64,000 nt of DNA from AC-32 sp963728765. GTDB taxonomy: Bacteria; Actinomycetota; Thermoleophilia; Gaiellales; Gaiellaceae. Location: the NCBI GenBank assembly GCA_963728765.1, contig CAVSKX010000001.1:682001-746000 (forward strand), read 5' to 3'. This document shows positions 46,583 through 54,868 of this stretch, in pieces (within the stretch, counting starts at the first letter, position 1; every line of letters begins with the position of its first letter). Made by a program: the position numbers and the translations under genes. The notes beneath the pieces were generated by a model. The model worked only from the letters and a program-made list of their open reading frames with translations, searched no databases and was not told the DNA's origin.

Positions 46583-47206
46583 ATGAGAACGCCGCCGTAC
46601 CGGATCGAAACCGAGCGGCTCGTCGTCCGCTGCTGGGAGCCCACCGACGCGCCGCTGCTGAAGGAGGCCGTCGACTCGAGCCTCGATCACCTGCGGCCCT
46701 GGATGCCGTGGGCGCACGAGGCTCCGCTCCAGCTCGAGCAGACGGTCGAGCTGCTGCGGGGTTTCCGCGGGGCCTTCGACCTTGGCCGGGACTACGTCTA
46801 CGGGATCCTCGCGCGCGACGAGTCGGAGGCCGTCGGCGGCTCGGGGCTCCACACACGCGTGGGGGCGGAGGCGTTCGAGATCGGGTACTGGATCCGTGCG
46901 AGCCGCTCGGGTGAAGGCCTCGGGACCGAGGCGACGGCGGCGCTGGCGCGCGTCGGGATCGAGCTCTGCGGGGCGGGGCGGATCGAGATCCGGGTCGATC
47001 CCGAGAACGCGCCCAGCCTTGCGATCCCGCGCAAGCTCGGCTTCACCGAGGAAGGGCGGCTGCGGCGGGTGCTGCACGGAGCCGACGGGACGCCGCACCA
47101 GAGCGATGCAGTCGTGTTCGCGCTGCTTGCGGACGAGCTCGCGGGGACTCCGGTCGCCTCGGTGCCGCTCGAGGCCTTCGACGCGACGGGGGCGCGCGTC
47201 CCGTGA
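46583..47206 (+). CDS. GNAT acetyltransferase, RimL type
   Basis: A 207-residue acetyltransferase. IETERLVVRCWEPTDAPLLKEAV opens it, and the acetyl-CoA site is SRSGEGLGTEATAALARVG (GEGLGTEA loop) followed by IRVDPENAPSLAIPRKLGFTEEGRLRR. It acetylates an unknown amine, protein N-terminus or small molecule. ATG 46583. Its stop overlaps the acetamidase GTG. It interrupts the dehydrogenase operon. Confidence 0.85.
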   Translation: MRTPPYRIETERLVVRCWEPTDAPLLKEAVDSSLDHLRPWMPWAHEAPLQLEQTVELLRGFRGAFDLGRDYVYGILARDESEAVGGSGLHTRVGAEAFEIGYWIRASRSGEGLGTEATAALARVGIELCGAGRIEIRVDPENAPSLAIPRKLGFTEEGRLRRVLHGADGTPHQSDAVVFALLADELAGTPVASVPLEAFDATGARVP

Positions 47207-48144
47207 AGACGACGCTGCACGAGATCCCGCTCGAGCGGCGCACGCTGCACGGGCACTTCTCACGCGACCTCGAGCCGGTGGCCGAGGTGCGGCCCGGAGA
47301 CGTCGTCCGGTTCGCCACGCTCGACGCGGGCTGGGGAGTGGAGCCGCCCCGCGCGGACGGCTCTCAACGCGAGCGCTTCTCGCCGCTCGACGAGGAGCTG
47401 GACGCGGGGCACGCGCTGATCGGCCCGGTCGCGGTGCTCGGTGCCGTCGCGGGGCAGACGCTCGAGGTCGGGATCGAGGAGGTGCGCGTCGGCCCGTACG
47501 GGCTGAGCGTCGCCGGCGGCTGGTCGACGCCGCTGAACGACCGGCTCGGCGTCGGCGAGGGTGGGAGCAAGGTGCTCGCGTGGGAGCTGGACGCCGACGC
47601 GGCAGTCGGCCGCGACCGCGAGGGTCGCGAGGTCTCGTTGGCGCCGTTCCTCGGCGTGCTCGGGATGCCGCCGCCGGAGCCGGGCGTGCACGAGACGGGG
47701 CCGCCGCGCGCGTGGGGCGGGAACCTGGACTGCAAGGAGCTCGTCGCGGGAACGACGCTCTTCCTCCCGATCCCGGTCGACGGCGCGTTGTTCTCGGCCG
47801 GCGACGGACACGCGCGGCAGGGCGACGGCGAGGTCTCCTCGACGGCGATCGAGTGCCCGCTCGAGCGGGCGCAGCTGTCGCTCTCGCTCCGCGACGACCT
47901 CGAGCTGGCGGCGCCGATCGCGCGGACCCGGGACTCGTGGCTCGCGTTCGGCCTCGGCGAGACCCTCGACGAGGCGGCCGGGAACGCGGTCGAGGGGATG
48001 CTTCGGCTGATGGAGCGCGAGCTGGGGCTGGAGCGGCGGGACGCGCTGGCGCTCGCGAGCGTCGTGGTCGACCTTCGGATCACGCAGGTCGTCAACGGCG
48101 TCCAGGGCGTGCACGCCGTTCTGCACGACGACGCGATCCGGTAG
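47203..48144 (+). CDS. Acetamidase/formamidase family protein
   Basis: A 313-residue amidase of the FmdA/AmdA family, releasing ammonia from acetamide, formamide or a similar short amide. Features: PGDVVRFATLDAGWG, the GPYGLSVAGGWSTPL region, FLGVLGMPP, the AWGGNLDCKELVAGTTLFLPI core with its conserved Asp/Glu, GALFSAGDGHARQGDGE and a C-terminal LRITQVVNG. Normal length. Sits between E1 and E2 genes, so possibly a source of acyl groups or nitrogen; the link is unproven. Confidence 0.9.
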   Translation: MKTTLHEIPLERRTLHGHFSRDLEPVAEVRPGDVVRFATLDAGWGVEPPRADGSQRERFSPLDEELDAGHALIGPVAVLGAVAGQTLEVGIEEVRVGPYGLSVAGGWSTPLNDRLGVGEGGSKVLAWELDADAAVGRDREGREVSLAPFLGVLGMPPPEPGVHETGPPRAWGGNLDCKELVAGTTLFLPIPVDGALFSAGDGHARQGDGEVSSTAIECPLERAQLSLSLRDDLELAAPIARTRDSWLAFGLGETLDEAAGNAVEGMLRLMERELGLERRDALALASVVVDLRITQVVNGVQGVHAVLHDDAIR

Positions 48145-48156
48145 AACACCCGCGCC

Positions 48157-49275
48157 GTGGCGTACGAGTTCAAGCTCCCTGATCTCGGCGAGGGCCTGAC
48201 CGAGGGCGAGATCGCACGCTGGCTCGTCAGCGAGGGCCAGGAGGTCGCCGAGGACGACCCGCTCGTCGAGATCCAGACCGACAAGACGACGGTCGAGATC
48301 CCGTCGCCGGCGGCCGGCAAGGTCGCGCGCATCCTGGTCGCCGAAGGCGAGGTCGTCGCAGTCGGCACCGTACTGGTGGTCATCGGCGAGGACCGCGCGG
48401 CGCCGCCACGTACCGAAGAGCAGCCGCGGGCCGAGCCGGCCGGGTCCGCTCCGGCCGCGCCCCGGGGACAGTCCCTCGGCCGTGGCCAAAAGGGACGCGT
48501 CCGCGCGACCCCGCTCGTCCGTCGCAGGGCCGACGAGCTCGGCGTCGACCTCGAGACCATCGAGGCGACAGGGCCGCAGGGGCGCGTGACCGAAGAGGAC
48601 GTGCGGCGTGCAGCCGGGGCCGAGGGACTGTCCGCGGGACAGGGCGCGGAGGGACGGCGCGAGCCGCTGCGCGGGGTGCGCCGGCTCGTCGCCGAGCACA
48701 TGGCCCGCGCGCACCGGGAGGTCCCGCCTGTCACCTGGGTCGAGGAGTGCGACTTCGGCGAAGTCGAGCTCAAGCGGCTCGTGCCGGCGACTCTGAAGGC
48801 CGTGGCCGAAAGCCTGCGGGAGTTCCCGGAGCTGAACGCACGGCTCGAGGGCGACGCGATCGTCTACCTCGACCGCTACGACCTTGGCGTCGCCGTCCAG
48901 ACCGACCAGGGCCTGGTCGTCCCGGTCGTGCGTGGCTGCGACGAGAAGAGCCTCGATGAGCTCGAAGCGGAGGTAACGCGCCTGGCCGACGCGGCGCGCG
49001 CCGGGAAGCTCAAGCCCGAGGAGCTGCGCGGCTCGACCTTCACGGTCACGAGCGCCGGCAAGCTCGGCGGCCTGCTCACGACGCCGATCGTCAACCATCC
49101 CGAGGTCGCGATCCTCAGCATCGGCCGGATCGCCGAGCGCCCCGTCGTGCGCGACGGCGAGATCAAGGCCCGGCCGGTCGGGACGATCGCTGTTACCTTC
49201 GACCACCGAGTGATCGACGGCGCCCGCGCGGCGGAGTTCGGCCTCGGGGTAATCGACCGCTTGCAAGGCGCGTAA
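48157..49275 (+). CDS. 2-oxoacid dehydrogenase E2 (dihydrolipoamide acyltransferase)
   Basis: A 372-residue E2 core. One N-terminal lipoyl domain has the lipoyl-lysine in EIQTDKTTVEIPSP (near residue 45). An E1/E3-binding domain follows (ATPLVRRRADELGVDLETIEATGPQGRVTEEDV). The catalytic domain ends with TFDHRVIDGARAAEFG, containing the catalytic His and Asp. With E1alpha/beta upstream it builds the acyltransferase complex; E3 is not in the window. GTG 48157 lies 10 bp after a TAGAAC sequence. A terminator follows. Confidence 0.93.
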   Translation: MAYEFKLPDLGEGLTEGEIARWLVSEGQEVAEDDPLVEIQTDKTTVEIPSPAAGKVARILVAEGEVVAVGTVLVVIGEDRAAPPRTEEQPRAEPAGSAPAAPRGQSLGRGQKGRVRATPLVRRRADELGVDLETIEATGPQGRVTEEDVRRAAGAEGLSAGQGAEGRREPLRGVRRLVAEHMARAHREVPPVTWVEECDFGEVELKRLVPATLKAVAESLREFPELNARLEGDAIVYLDRYDLGVAVQTDQGLVVPVVRGCDEKSLDELEAEVTRLADAARAGKLKPEELRGSTFTVTSAGKLGGLLTTPIVNHPEVAILSIGRIAERPVVRDGEIKARPVGTIAVTFDHRVIDGARAAEFGLGVIDRLQGA

Positions 49276-49279
49276 ACGC

Positions 49280-49310
49280 GGAGCCCGGCGGCGAGGGTCC
49301 ACCGGGCTCC
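49280..49310 (+). terminator. Terminator hairpin after E2
   Basis: GGAGCCCGG (49280-49288) pairs perfectly with CCGGGCTCC (49302-49310) across a 13-nt loop, four bases past the E2 stop. A second dyad, GCCGGC...GCCGGC, lies near 49340. The rest of the 133-bp convergent gap shows nothing else. Confidence 0.65.
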
Positions 49311-49408
49311 TGTCGTGAGGGCCTAAGCCCCCGAGTCAGCCGGCCGCGCATCGCGCCGGCCGCATGCTCCCTTCTGGAGCCGCATACGCCATGAGGGCGC
49401 TGCTGGTT

Positions 49409-49693
49409 TTAGGTGGCGAGGTGCGGCTCGAGCATGCGCTCGATCCGGGGTGCGCTGGCCCGGCCCTCGATGCGGTCGACGACACGCTTGCCCTTGACGA
49501 GCGCAAGCGTTGGCACCGTCCTCACGCGGAAGCGCTCGGCGAGCTCGGGCTGCTGGTCGACATCGACCGCCGTCACCCGTAGGCGCGTGCGCTCCTTCCG
49601 CGCGAGATGCGCCATCAGGCTCTCCATCCGGCGGGCCGGCCCGGAGTGGGCGGCGCCGAAAAAGACGAGGAGCGGTCGGCTGTCGGTGGCCAT
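49409..49693 (-). CDS. Thioredoxin-fold protein lacking the CXXC motif
   Basis: A 94-residue thioredoxin-like domain. The order of strands and helices fits (LLVFFGAAHSGPARRMESLMAHLARK, LRVTAVDVDQQPELAERFRVRTVPTLALVKGKRVVDRIEG, with the cis-Pro in TVPTL). The redox site W-C-G-P-C is replaced by AHSGPA, leaving no cysteine at all, so it cannot act as a disulfide reductase. It may be a binding or chaperone-like remnant. ATG 49693. Confidence 0.82.
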   Translation of the reverse strand: MATDSRPLLVFFGAAHSGPARRMESLMAHLARKERTRLRVTAVDVDQQPELAERFRVRTVPTLALVKGKRVVDRIEGRASAPRIERMLEPHLAT

Positions 49694-49751
49694 GGGGACG
49701 CTCTTTTTCCCTGCAAACGGCAGTCTGAAACTCCAGCCCGAGGCGCGCGTC

Positions 49752-49757
49752 TACACT
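49752..49757 (+). promoter_or_regulatory. -10-like box, leaderless start of small membrane gene
   Basis: TACACT ends 10 bp before ATG 49768. Confidence 0.5.
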
Positions 49758-49767
49758 CAGCCGCGGA

Positions 49768-50187
49768 ATGTGGGAGTGGTACCGGATCGGCCTCTCGCTC
49801 GGCCTCGGGATCGGCCTCGGCGCGCTGCTCGCGGCCCTGATTGCGCCTCGCCGAGCCCTCGTCGTGGTCGTCGCCGTGGTGGCCGCGGGGATCGGAGCCG
49901 CCGTCGGCTACGCGATCGGCGGCTGGCACGAGGCCGTCGCCGGCGGGATCGGCGGCGCGCTCGGAGCGCCGGTCGTCGCGACGGTCGTCACGGGAACCCT
50001 GCGCCGCGGTGGCACGAGGGGCGGCACCGCGATGCTCGTCGGCTTCGGCGCGCTGGGGCTGATGGCCCTCGCCGTCATCCCGTTCGTCGGGTTCCTCGAG
50101 GCGGTTGCGGTTCCCGGGCTCGCGGCACGGGCACGCGGGCGCAGCCCGGAGCGCTACGCCGGCCTGCGCAGCCTCGCGCGCGACTGA
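49768..50187 (+). CDS. Glycine-rich membrane protein (139 aa)
   Basis: Four predicted helices rich in Gly/Ala (GLSLGLGIGLGALLAALIA, ALVVVVAVVAAGIGAAVGYAIGG, AVAGGIGGALGAPVVATVVTG, MLVGFGALGLMALAVIPFVGFLEAVAV) and a basic tail (RARGRSPERYAGLRSLARD). No family recognised; perhaps a small accessory membrane protein. Its TGA overlaps the ATG of the phosphodiesterase gene. Confidence 0.72.
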   Translation: MWEWYRIGLSLGLGIGLGALLAALIAPRRALVVVVAVVAAGIGAAVGYAIGGWHEAVAGGIGGALGAPVVATVVTGTLRRGGTRGGTAMLVGFGALGLMALAVIPFVGFLEAVAVPGLAARARGRSPERYAGLRSLARD

Positions 50188-51530
50188 TGGGCCCGCGCAA
50201 GAAGCTGATCCTCGCCGTCATCGACGGCCTCACGCCCGACGTCTTCGAGGATGCGGTCGAGACCGGCTCGGCACCGGCGCTCGCATTCCTCGCACACCAC
50301 GGCAGCTACCGCCGCGGGATCTCGACGTTCCCGTCGCTCACGCCGGTCTGCCTCTCCTCGATTGCGACGGGCGCGCACCCCGACGTTCACCGGATCCCGC
50401 ATCTCGTCTGGTGGCACCGCGGCGAGCGGCGCCTGGTCGAGTACGGCTCCTCGTTCGCGGCGATCCGCGCCGCCGGCACGCGCCGCGCGATCCTCGACGC
50501 GATCTTCAACATGAACGAGCAGCACCTCGGACGCGATGCGGTGACGGTCTACGAGGCGCTCGAGGAGGCGGGCCTGACGACCGCGGCGGTGAACATCACC
50601 TGCTACCGCGGCCGCCGTGCGCACCTACCGCTGGTCCCCGGCTTCACGCGGCCGGCCTACGGCCCGCAGCAGTTCTTCTTCTACAGCCTGTTCGAGTCGG
50701 AGGTGACCGGCGCGCCGGTCGCGGTGTTCGGCCGCTCGACCGGCTCGATCGACGCCTACGCCGCGTACGTCGGCCGCTGGCTCGTCACCCGCGACTCCTT
50801 CCACCTGCTCGTGTACTACCTCCCGGACTACGACTTCGCATCGCACGCACTCGGCCCGGGAGCGAGCCGGGAAGCGCTCGCGCGCAGCGATGCCGCGGTC
50901 GGCGCGCTGATCGAAGCAGCGGGCGGTCCGGACGAGTTCCTCGAGCGCTACGCGGTCGTCGTCTGCTCGGACCACGGCCAGACCCCGGTTGACCGGGCCG
51001 TGTCGCTCGAGGCGGCCTTCGCGGGGATCGACAACGTCCTCGTGACCGGGTCGAACCGCGCCGGGATGGTCTACCGGCTGCCCAGCTGCCGCGAAGAGCC
51101 GGCCGTGCTCGCGCGTCGACTGGACGGCTCCCCGGCGGCCGAGGTCGTGCTCTGGCGTGAGGGCGACGAGGCGGTCGCGCGGCGCGACGGCGAGGAGCTC
51201 CGTTTCGCCCCGGCCGACGGTGGCTGGAACACCAGCGGCGATGCGTCGCTGCTCGACCAGCCGGACGCCTTCGAGCGCTCGTGGGCCGCCCTCGCGAACC
51301 CCAACGCGGGCGAGCTGCTGGTCTCGCCGCCGCTCGGGGTCGAGCTGACCGACCTGGCCGGCCGCAGCCACCTCGGCGGCGGCAGCCACGGGTCGCTCGA
51401 GGCCGGCGACTCCGAGGTGCCGATCCTGACCGTGGGCCTCGACGCCGAGCCGCGCCGGATCGTCGACCTCGCGCCGCTCGCGCTCGCGCACTTCGGGGTC
51501 GAGCGTCCGGCCCACGCCGATGCCGCCTGA
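50187..51530 (+). CDS. Alkaline-phosphatase-superfamily phosphodiesterase
   Basis: A 447-residue protein of the type I phosphodiesterase/nucleotide pyrophosphatase branch. LILAVIDGLTPDVFEDAV starts with the first metal Asp; FPSLTPVCLSSIATGAHPDVH carries the Ser/Thr nucleophile region; YLPDYDFASHALGP and VVCSDHGQTPVD provide the remaining metal Asp/His residues; SHGSLEAGDSEVPI is the last motif. No signal peptide, so it is predicted cytoplasmic, unusual for the family. Substrate unknown. ATG 50187 overlaps the upstream stop. Confidence 0.85.
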   Translation: MGPRKKLILAVIDGLTPDVFEDAVETGSAPALAFLAHHGSYRRGISTFPSLTPVCLSSIATGAHPDVHRIPHLVWWHRGERRLVEYGSSFAAIRAAGTRRAILDAIFNMNEQHLGRDAVTVYEALEEAGLTTAAVNITCYRGRRAHLPLVPGFTRPAYGPQQFFFYSLFESEVTGAPVAVFGRSTGSIDAYAAYVGRWLVTRDSFHLLVYYLPDYDFASHALGPGASREALARSDAAVGALIEAAGGPDEFLERYAVVVCSDHGQTPVDRAVSLEAAFAGIDNVLVTGSNRAGMVYRLPSCREEPAVLARRLDGSPAAEVVLWREGDEAVARRDGEELRFAPADGGWNTSGDASLLDQPDAFERSWAALANPNAGELLVSPPLGVELTDLAGRSHLGGGSHGSLEAGDSEVPILTVGLDAEPRRIVDLAPLALAHFGVERPAHADAA

Positions 51531-52155
51531 CCGGCAGACGATGGTGGCGCGCCAGCTGCGCGCGCGGGACATCTCCGACGAGCGCGTGCTCGAGGCGATG
51601 GAACGCGTTCCGCGCGAGCTGTTCGTGCCGGACCATGAGCGCGACCACGCCTACGCCGACGCGGCGCTGCCGATCGGCCACGGCCAGACGATCTCGCAGC
51701 CGTACATGGTGGCGCGGATCGTGGAGGCGCTCGCACTGCGGCCGGGCGAGCGGGCGCTCGACGTCGGGACGGGCTCCGGCTACCAGGCCGCGGTGCTCGC
51801 GGAGCTCGGCGCCGAGGTGGTGACGATCGAGCGCATCCCCGAGCTCGCCGAGCGCGCGCGGGCGAGCCTGGCCGCGGCCGGCTACCCGCAGGTCGATGTG
51901 CGCGTCGGCGACGGAACGCTCGGCGTTCCCGAGCTTGCCCCGTTCGACGCGATCGCGGTCGCGGCCGCGGCCCCCGCTTTCCCGGAGACGCTCTACGACC
52001 AGCTGCGCCCGCGAGGCCGGCTCGTCGTCCCGGTCGGCGGCGAGCACATGCAGCGCCTCGAGGTGATCGTCCGTAGCCCGGAAGGGCCGGCCGTGGTGCA
52101 CTCCGTTCCATGCCGCTTCGTGCCGCTGGTCGGCCGGGAGGGGTTCGCGGATTAA
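51520..52155 (+). CDS. pcm: Protein-L-isoaspartate O-methyltransferase
   Basis: A 211-residue SAM-dependent repair enzyme methylating isoaspartyl residues in aged proteins. MVARQLRARDISDERVLEAMERVPRELFVPD opens it, then GQTISQPYMVARIVEAL (Pcm-specific), SAM motif I ALDVGTGSGYQAAVLAEL, and RVGDGTLGVPELAPFDAIAVAAAAP. ATG 51520 overlaps the phosphodiesterase stop by 11 bp, so they are coupled. Confidence 0.92.
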   Translation: MPPDRQTMVARQLRARDISDERVLEAMERVPRELFVPDHERDHAYADAALPIGHGQTISQPYMVARIVEALALRPGERALDVGTGSGYQAAVLAELGAEVVTIERIPELAERARASLAAAGYPQVDVRVGDGTLGVPELAPFDAIAVAAAAPAFPETLYDQLRPRGRLVVPVGGEHMQRLEVIVRSPEGPAVVHSVPCRFVPLVGREGFAD

Positions 52156-52179
52156 CGGCACAACGCCGAGGGCAGATTG

Positions 52180-52641
52180 GTGACCGACGTGAGGGGCGAC
52201 GACCTGCTGCGACGGCCCGTACGCTCGCGTGGCATCCAGGTGGGGCACGCGGTCGACGTGCTGCTCCATCCGACCGAGCCGCAGGCACTCGGGCTCGACG
52301 TGCTCTGCGGTGACGACCGGCACCGCTTCCTGCCCCTGTCCGCGGCCACGCTGCACGAGGACCGCATCGAGGCGGCGTCGCCGCTCGTCTTGCTCGACCT
52401 GCGCGAGGACTCGTTCTACCGGCGGGAGGCGCGTGCGCTGGCGCAGCTCCGCGGCCTACCGGTCGCCGGCGGCGGCTCGCTGGAGGACGTCGTCCTCGGC
52501 CGCGACTGGGCGATCGTCGAGCTCGTCCTCGACGGGGAGCAGGTCCCGCTCGACGGGATCGTCCTGCCCGCCCGACCCGAGCCACGCCGGGCGCGGTGGC
52601 TGCAGCGACGGCGCGGGCGCGGCCGCCGGCGCTCGCGCTGA
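52180..52641 (+). CDS. PRC-barrel-like protein
   Basis: A 153-residue protein tentatively assigned to the PRC-barrel fold: DDLLRRPVRSRGIQVGHAVDVLLHPTEPQALGLDVLCGDDRHRFLPLSAATLHEDRIEAAS, followed by a second half with similar strands (GSLEDVVLGRDWAIVELVLDG) and a strongly basic tail (RRARWLQRRRGRGRRRSR) that might touch RNA or membrane lipids. Start GTG 52180 is uncertain; GTG 52189 is also possible. Confidence 0.6.
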   Translation: MTDVRGDDLLRRPVRSRGIQVGHAVDVLLHPTEPQALGLDVLCGDDRHRFLPLSAATLHEDRIEAASPLVLLDLREDSFYRREARALAQLRGLPVAGGGSLEDVVLGRDWAIVELVLDGEQVPLDGIVLPARPEPRRARWLQRRRGRGRRRSR

Positions 52642-52652
52642 GCGCTCTCCGG

Positions 52653-52658
52653 TACGCT
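52653..52658 (+). promoter_or_regulatory. -10-like box, leaderless start of GtrA gene
   Basis: TACGCT ends 9 bp before ATG 52668. Confidence 0.5.
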
Positions 52659-52667
52659 CGCGCGCCG

Positions 52668-53111
52668 ATGGCCTTCTCGCCCGGAACGTCCCTGTCCCGC
52701 ACCCGCGCCGGCCGTGCGCTCAGCCGGCCGCACAACTGGGTGCAGCTCGCCAAGTTCTGCGTGGTCGGCGCGAGCGGCTACGTGATCAACCTGGCCGTCT
52801 ACACCGCTCTCCTTCGAGGCGCGGGCTGGCACTACGCGGCCGCCGCGACCGCTTCGTTTCTCGTCGCGGTGACGAACAACTACACGTGGAACCGGCTCTG
52901 GACGTTTCATGCGCAGCGCGGCCACGTCGGCTGGCAGGGACTCCGCTTCCTCGTCGTCGCGGTCATCGCCTACGTGGCGAACATCCTGCTGCTCACCGGC
53001 CTGATCGCGCTCGGGCTCGACAAGGTCGTCTCCCAGGCGATCGCGATCATCCTCGTGACGCCGCTCAACTTTCTCGGAAACAAGCTGTGGTCGTTCAGGA
53101 GCCGCCGCTAG
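52668..53111 (+). CDS. GtrA-family membrane protein
   Basis: A 147-residue protein with four helices, matching GtrA/PF04138: FCVVGASGYVINLAVYTALL, AAAATASFLVAVTNNYTWNRLWTF (the NNYTWNRLWTF signature), VVAVIAYVANILLLTGLIAL and AIILVTPLNFLGNKLWSF. GtrA proteins flip lipid-linked sugars or assist cell-wall polysaccharide synthesis, which suits the two membrane transferase genes that follow. Confidence 0.92.
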   Translation: MAFSPGTSLSRTRAGRALSRPHNWVQLAKFCVVGASGYVINLAVYTALLRGAGWHYAAAATASFLVAVTNNYTWNRLWTFHAQRGHVGWQGLRFLVVAVIAYVANILLLTGLIALGLDKVVSQAIAIILVTPLNFLGNKLWSFRSRR

Positions 53112-53118
53112 GGGCCGT

Positions 53119-53124
53119 TAGGCT
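53119..53124 (+). promoter_or_regulatory. -10-like box of the first GT87-like gene
   Basis: TAGGCT ends 7 bp before ATG 53132 (and 1 bp before ATG 53126), supporting ATG 53132 as the start. Confidence 0.45.
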
Positions 53125-53131
53125 GATGCGA

Positions 53132-54868
53132 ATGAGGCGCGCCCTCGCCGCGGCCGCGATCGGACTCCTGCTGGCGGGGCCTGCCCTTGCGGCGCCCGGG
53201 AAGCCGAAGCCGCTCGGCCCGCCGGAGCAGCGCCTGACCGCGGCGCAGGCGAAGGCGATCTTCCTCCGCAACGAGAAGGTCTCCGACTGGCTCGCGCACT
53301 ACCCGCGGCGCCTCTGGCAGACCGACGCCACCTTCGACCATGACCACAAGTTCTGGCGAGTGAACGTCTGGGCGGGCGAGGCGGGCGAGGTCGCGACCGG
53401 GAAGGTTGACGACACGAGCGGCGCGGTCAGCGAGGCTTGGACGGGGCCGCAGGTGGCCTGGAAGATGGCGCGCGGCCTCCCGGGCGCGTTCGGCGGGAAG
53501 GAGATCAACAACGCGCCCGTCTGGCTCGGCTTCTGCGCGCTCTTCTTCCTCGGCCTCGCCGACCTGCGCCGGCCGTTCAGTCTCCGCAACCTCGACCTGC
53601 TGGTGCTGCTCTCGTTCACGGTCTCGCTGTGGTTCTTCAACCGCGGCGACATCTTCACGAGCGTGCCGCTCGCCTACCCGCCGCTGCTCTACCTGCTCGG
53701 CCGCATGGCCTGGAGCGCGTGGCGAGGCCGGCTCGGGACCGGCGCCGTGCCGGTGTGGCCCGTGTGGCTGCTCGCCGCCGCGACGGTCTTCGCGGCCGGG
53801 TTCCGGCTCGGCCTGAACGTGCGCGCCTCGAACGTGATCGACGTCGGCTACTCCGGCGTCATCGGCGCGAACCGGATCGCGAACGGCCAGTCGCCGTACG
53901 GCCACTTCCCGGTCGAGGTCGGCGAGGCGTGCGGCCCGAGTGACATCGACGGCGAGACACGCGAGCGGATCCAGACCAACGGGCGCTGCGAGTCGGCGAA
54001 CCCGCAGGGCGACACCTACGGCCCCGTCGCGTACGAGGCGTATCTGCCCGGCTACCTCGCGCTGGGCTGGACCGGCAAGTGGGACGACTTACCTGCGGCG
54101 CACTTCGCGTCGATCGGGTTCGACCTGCTGTGCGTGCTGGGGCTCGCGCTCGTGGGGCTGCGCTTCGGGGGCCAGCGGCTAGCGGTGACGCTCGCCTTCG
54201 CCTGGGTCGCCTACCCGTTCACGCAGTACGTCTCGAGCTCGAACACGAACGACGCCCTGCCGCCGCTCTTCCTGATCTGGGGTTTCTGGCTGGCGACGTG
54301 GCCGGCCGCGCGCGGCGTCGGCGCGGCGCTGTCGGGCTGGACGAAGTTCGGCTCGCTGCTCGTGGCGCCGCTGTGGGCCTCGTACCCCGAGCGGCGGCTG
54401 CGGCCGACACTGGTGTTCGCGGCCGGGTTCCTCGTCGCGACGCTGGCCGCGTTCTCGATCCTGCTGCTCGAGCCAAACCCGGTCCACGCGGCGCGCGTCT
54501 TCTGGGACCGCACGCTCGGCTGGCAGATCGACCGCGAGTCGCCGTTCTCGATCTGGGACTGGCGGCAGTACCACGCCGGGCTCCCGGACCTGCACATCCT
54601 CCAGCGGGTGCTCGAGGTCCTGCTGATCGTGGCCGCGCTCGCCGTCTACTTCGTCCCGCGTCGCAAGTCCCCCCTGCAGCTCGCCGCCCTGACCGCGGCG
54701 CTGCTGGTCGGCGTCGAGCTCGTCCTGACCCACTGGTTCTACCTCTACCTGCCGTGGTTCTTCCCGTTCGCGGCCTTCGCGGTGCTCGCCCCCACGGCCG
54801 AGCCGCTGAGAGCCGCCGTCCGCGCGCCCGTTGAGCGCCCTCGCCAAGAGCTGGTCGGCGTCGACTGA
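53132..54868 (+). CDS. Membrane glycosyltransferase-like protein (GT87/DUF2029-like) 1
   Basis: A 578-residue protein: a signal-type N-terminus (RALAAAAIGLLLAGPALAAPG), an extracytoplasmic segment of ~110 residues containing WLAHYPRRLWQTDATFDHDHKFWRVNVWAGEAGEV, then about ten helices. The large loop after NVIDVGYSGVIGANRIANGQSPYGHFPVEVG has the D-V...G...I..G..PYG pattern of polyprenol-phosphate-mannose mannosyltransferases and other GT-C enzymes. Sugar and acceptor unknown. Overlaps the next gene by 38 bp. Confidence 0.7.
   Translation: MRRALAAAAIGLLLAGPALAAPGKPKPLGPPEQRLTAAQAKAIFLRNEKVSDWLAHYPRRLWQTDATFDHDHKFWRVNVWAGEAGEVATGKVDDTSGAVSEAWTGPQVAWKMARGLPGAFGGKEINNAPVWLGFCALFFLGLADLRRPFSLRNLDLLVLLSFTVSLWFFNRGDIFTSVPLAYPPLLYLLGRMAWSAWRGRLGTGAVPVWPVWLLAAATVFAAGFRLGLNVRASNVIDVGYSGVIGANRIANGQSPYGHFPVEVGEACGPSDIDGETRERIQTNGRCESANPQGDTYGPVAYEAYLPGYLALGWTGKWDDLPAAHFASIGFDLLCVLGLALVGLRFGGQRLAVTLAFAWVAYPFTQYVSSSNTNDALPPLFLIWGFWLATWPAARGVGAALSGWTKFGSLLVAPLWASYPERRLRPTLVFAAGFLVATLAAFSILLLEPNPVHAARVFWDRTLGWQIDRESPFSIWDWRQYHAGLPDLHILQRVLEVLLIVAALAVYFVPRRKSPLQLAALTAALLVGVELVLTHWFYLYLPWFFPFAAFAVLAPTAEPLRAAVRAPVERPRQELVGVD

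Noticed and set aside
49280..49408. Small RNA gene in the gap after E2
   Set aside because: Two hairpins are present, but they are explained as terminators for converging genes; no promoter is seen.
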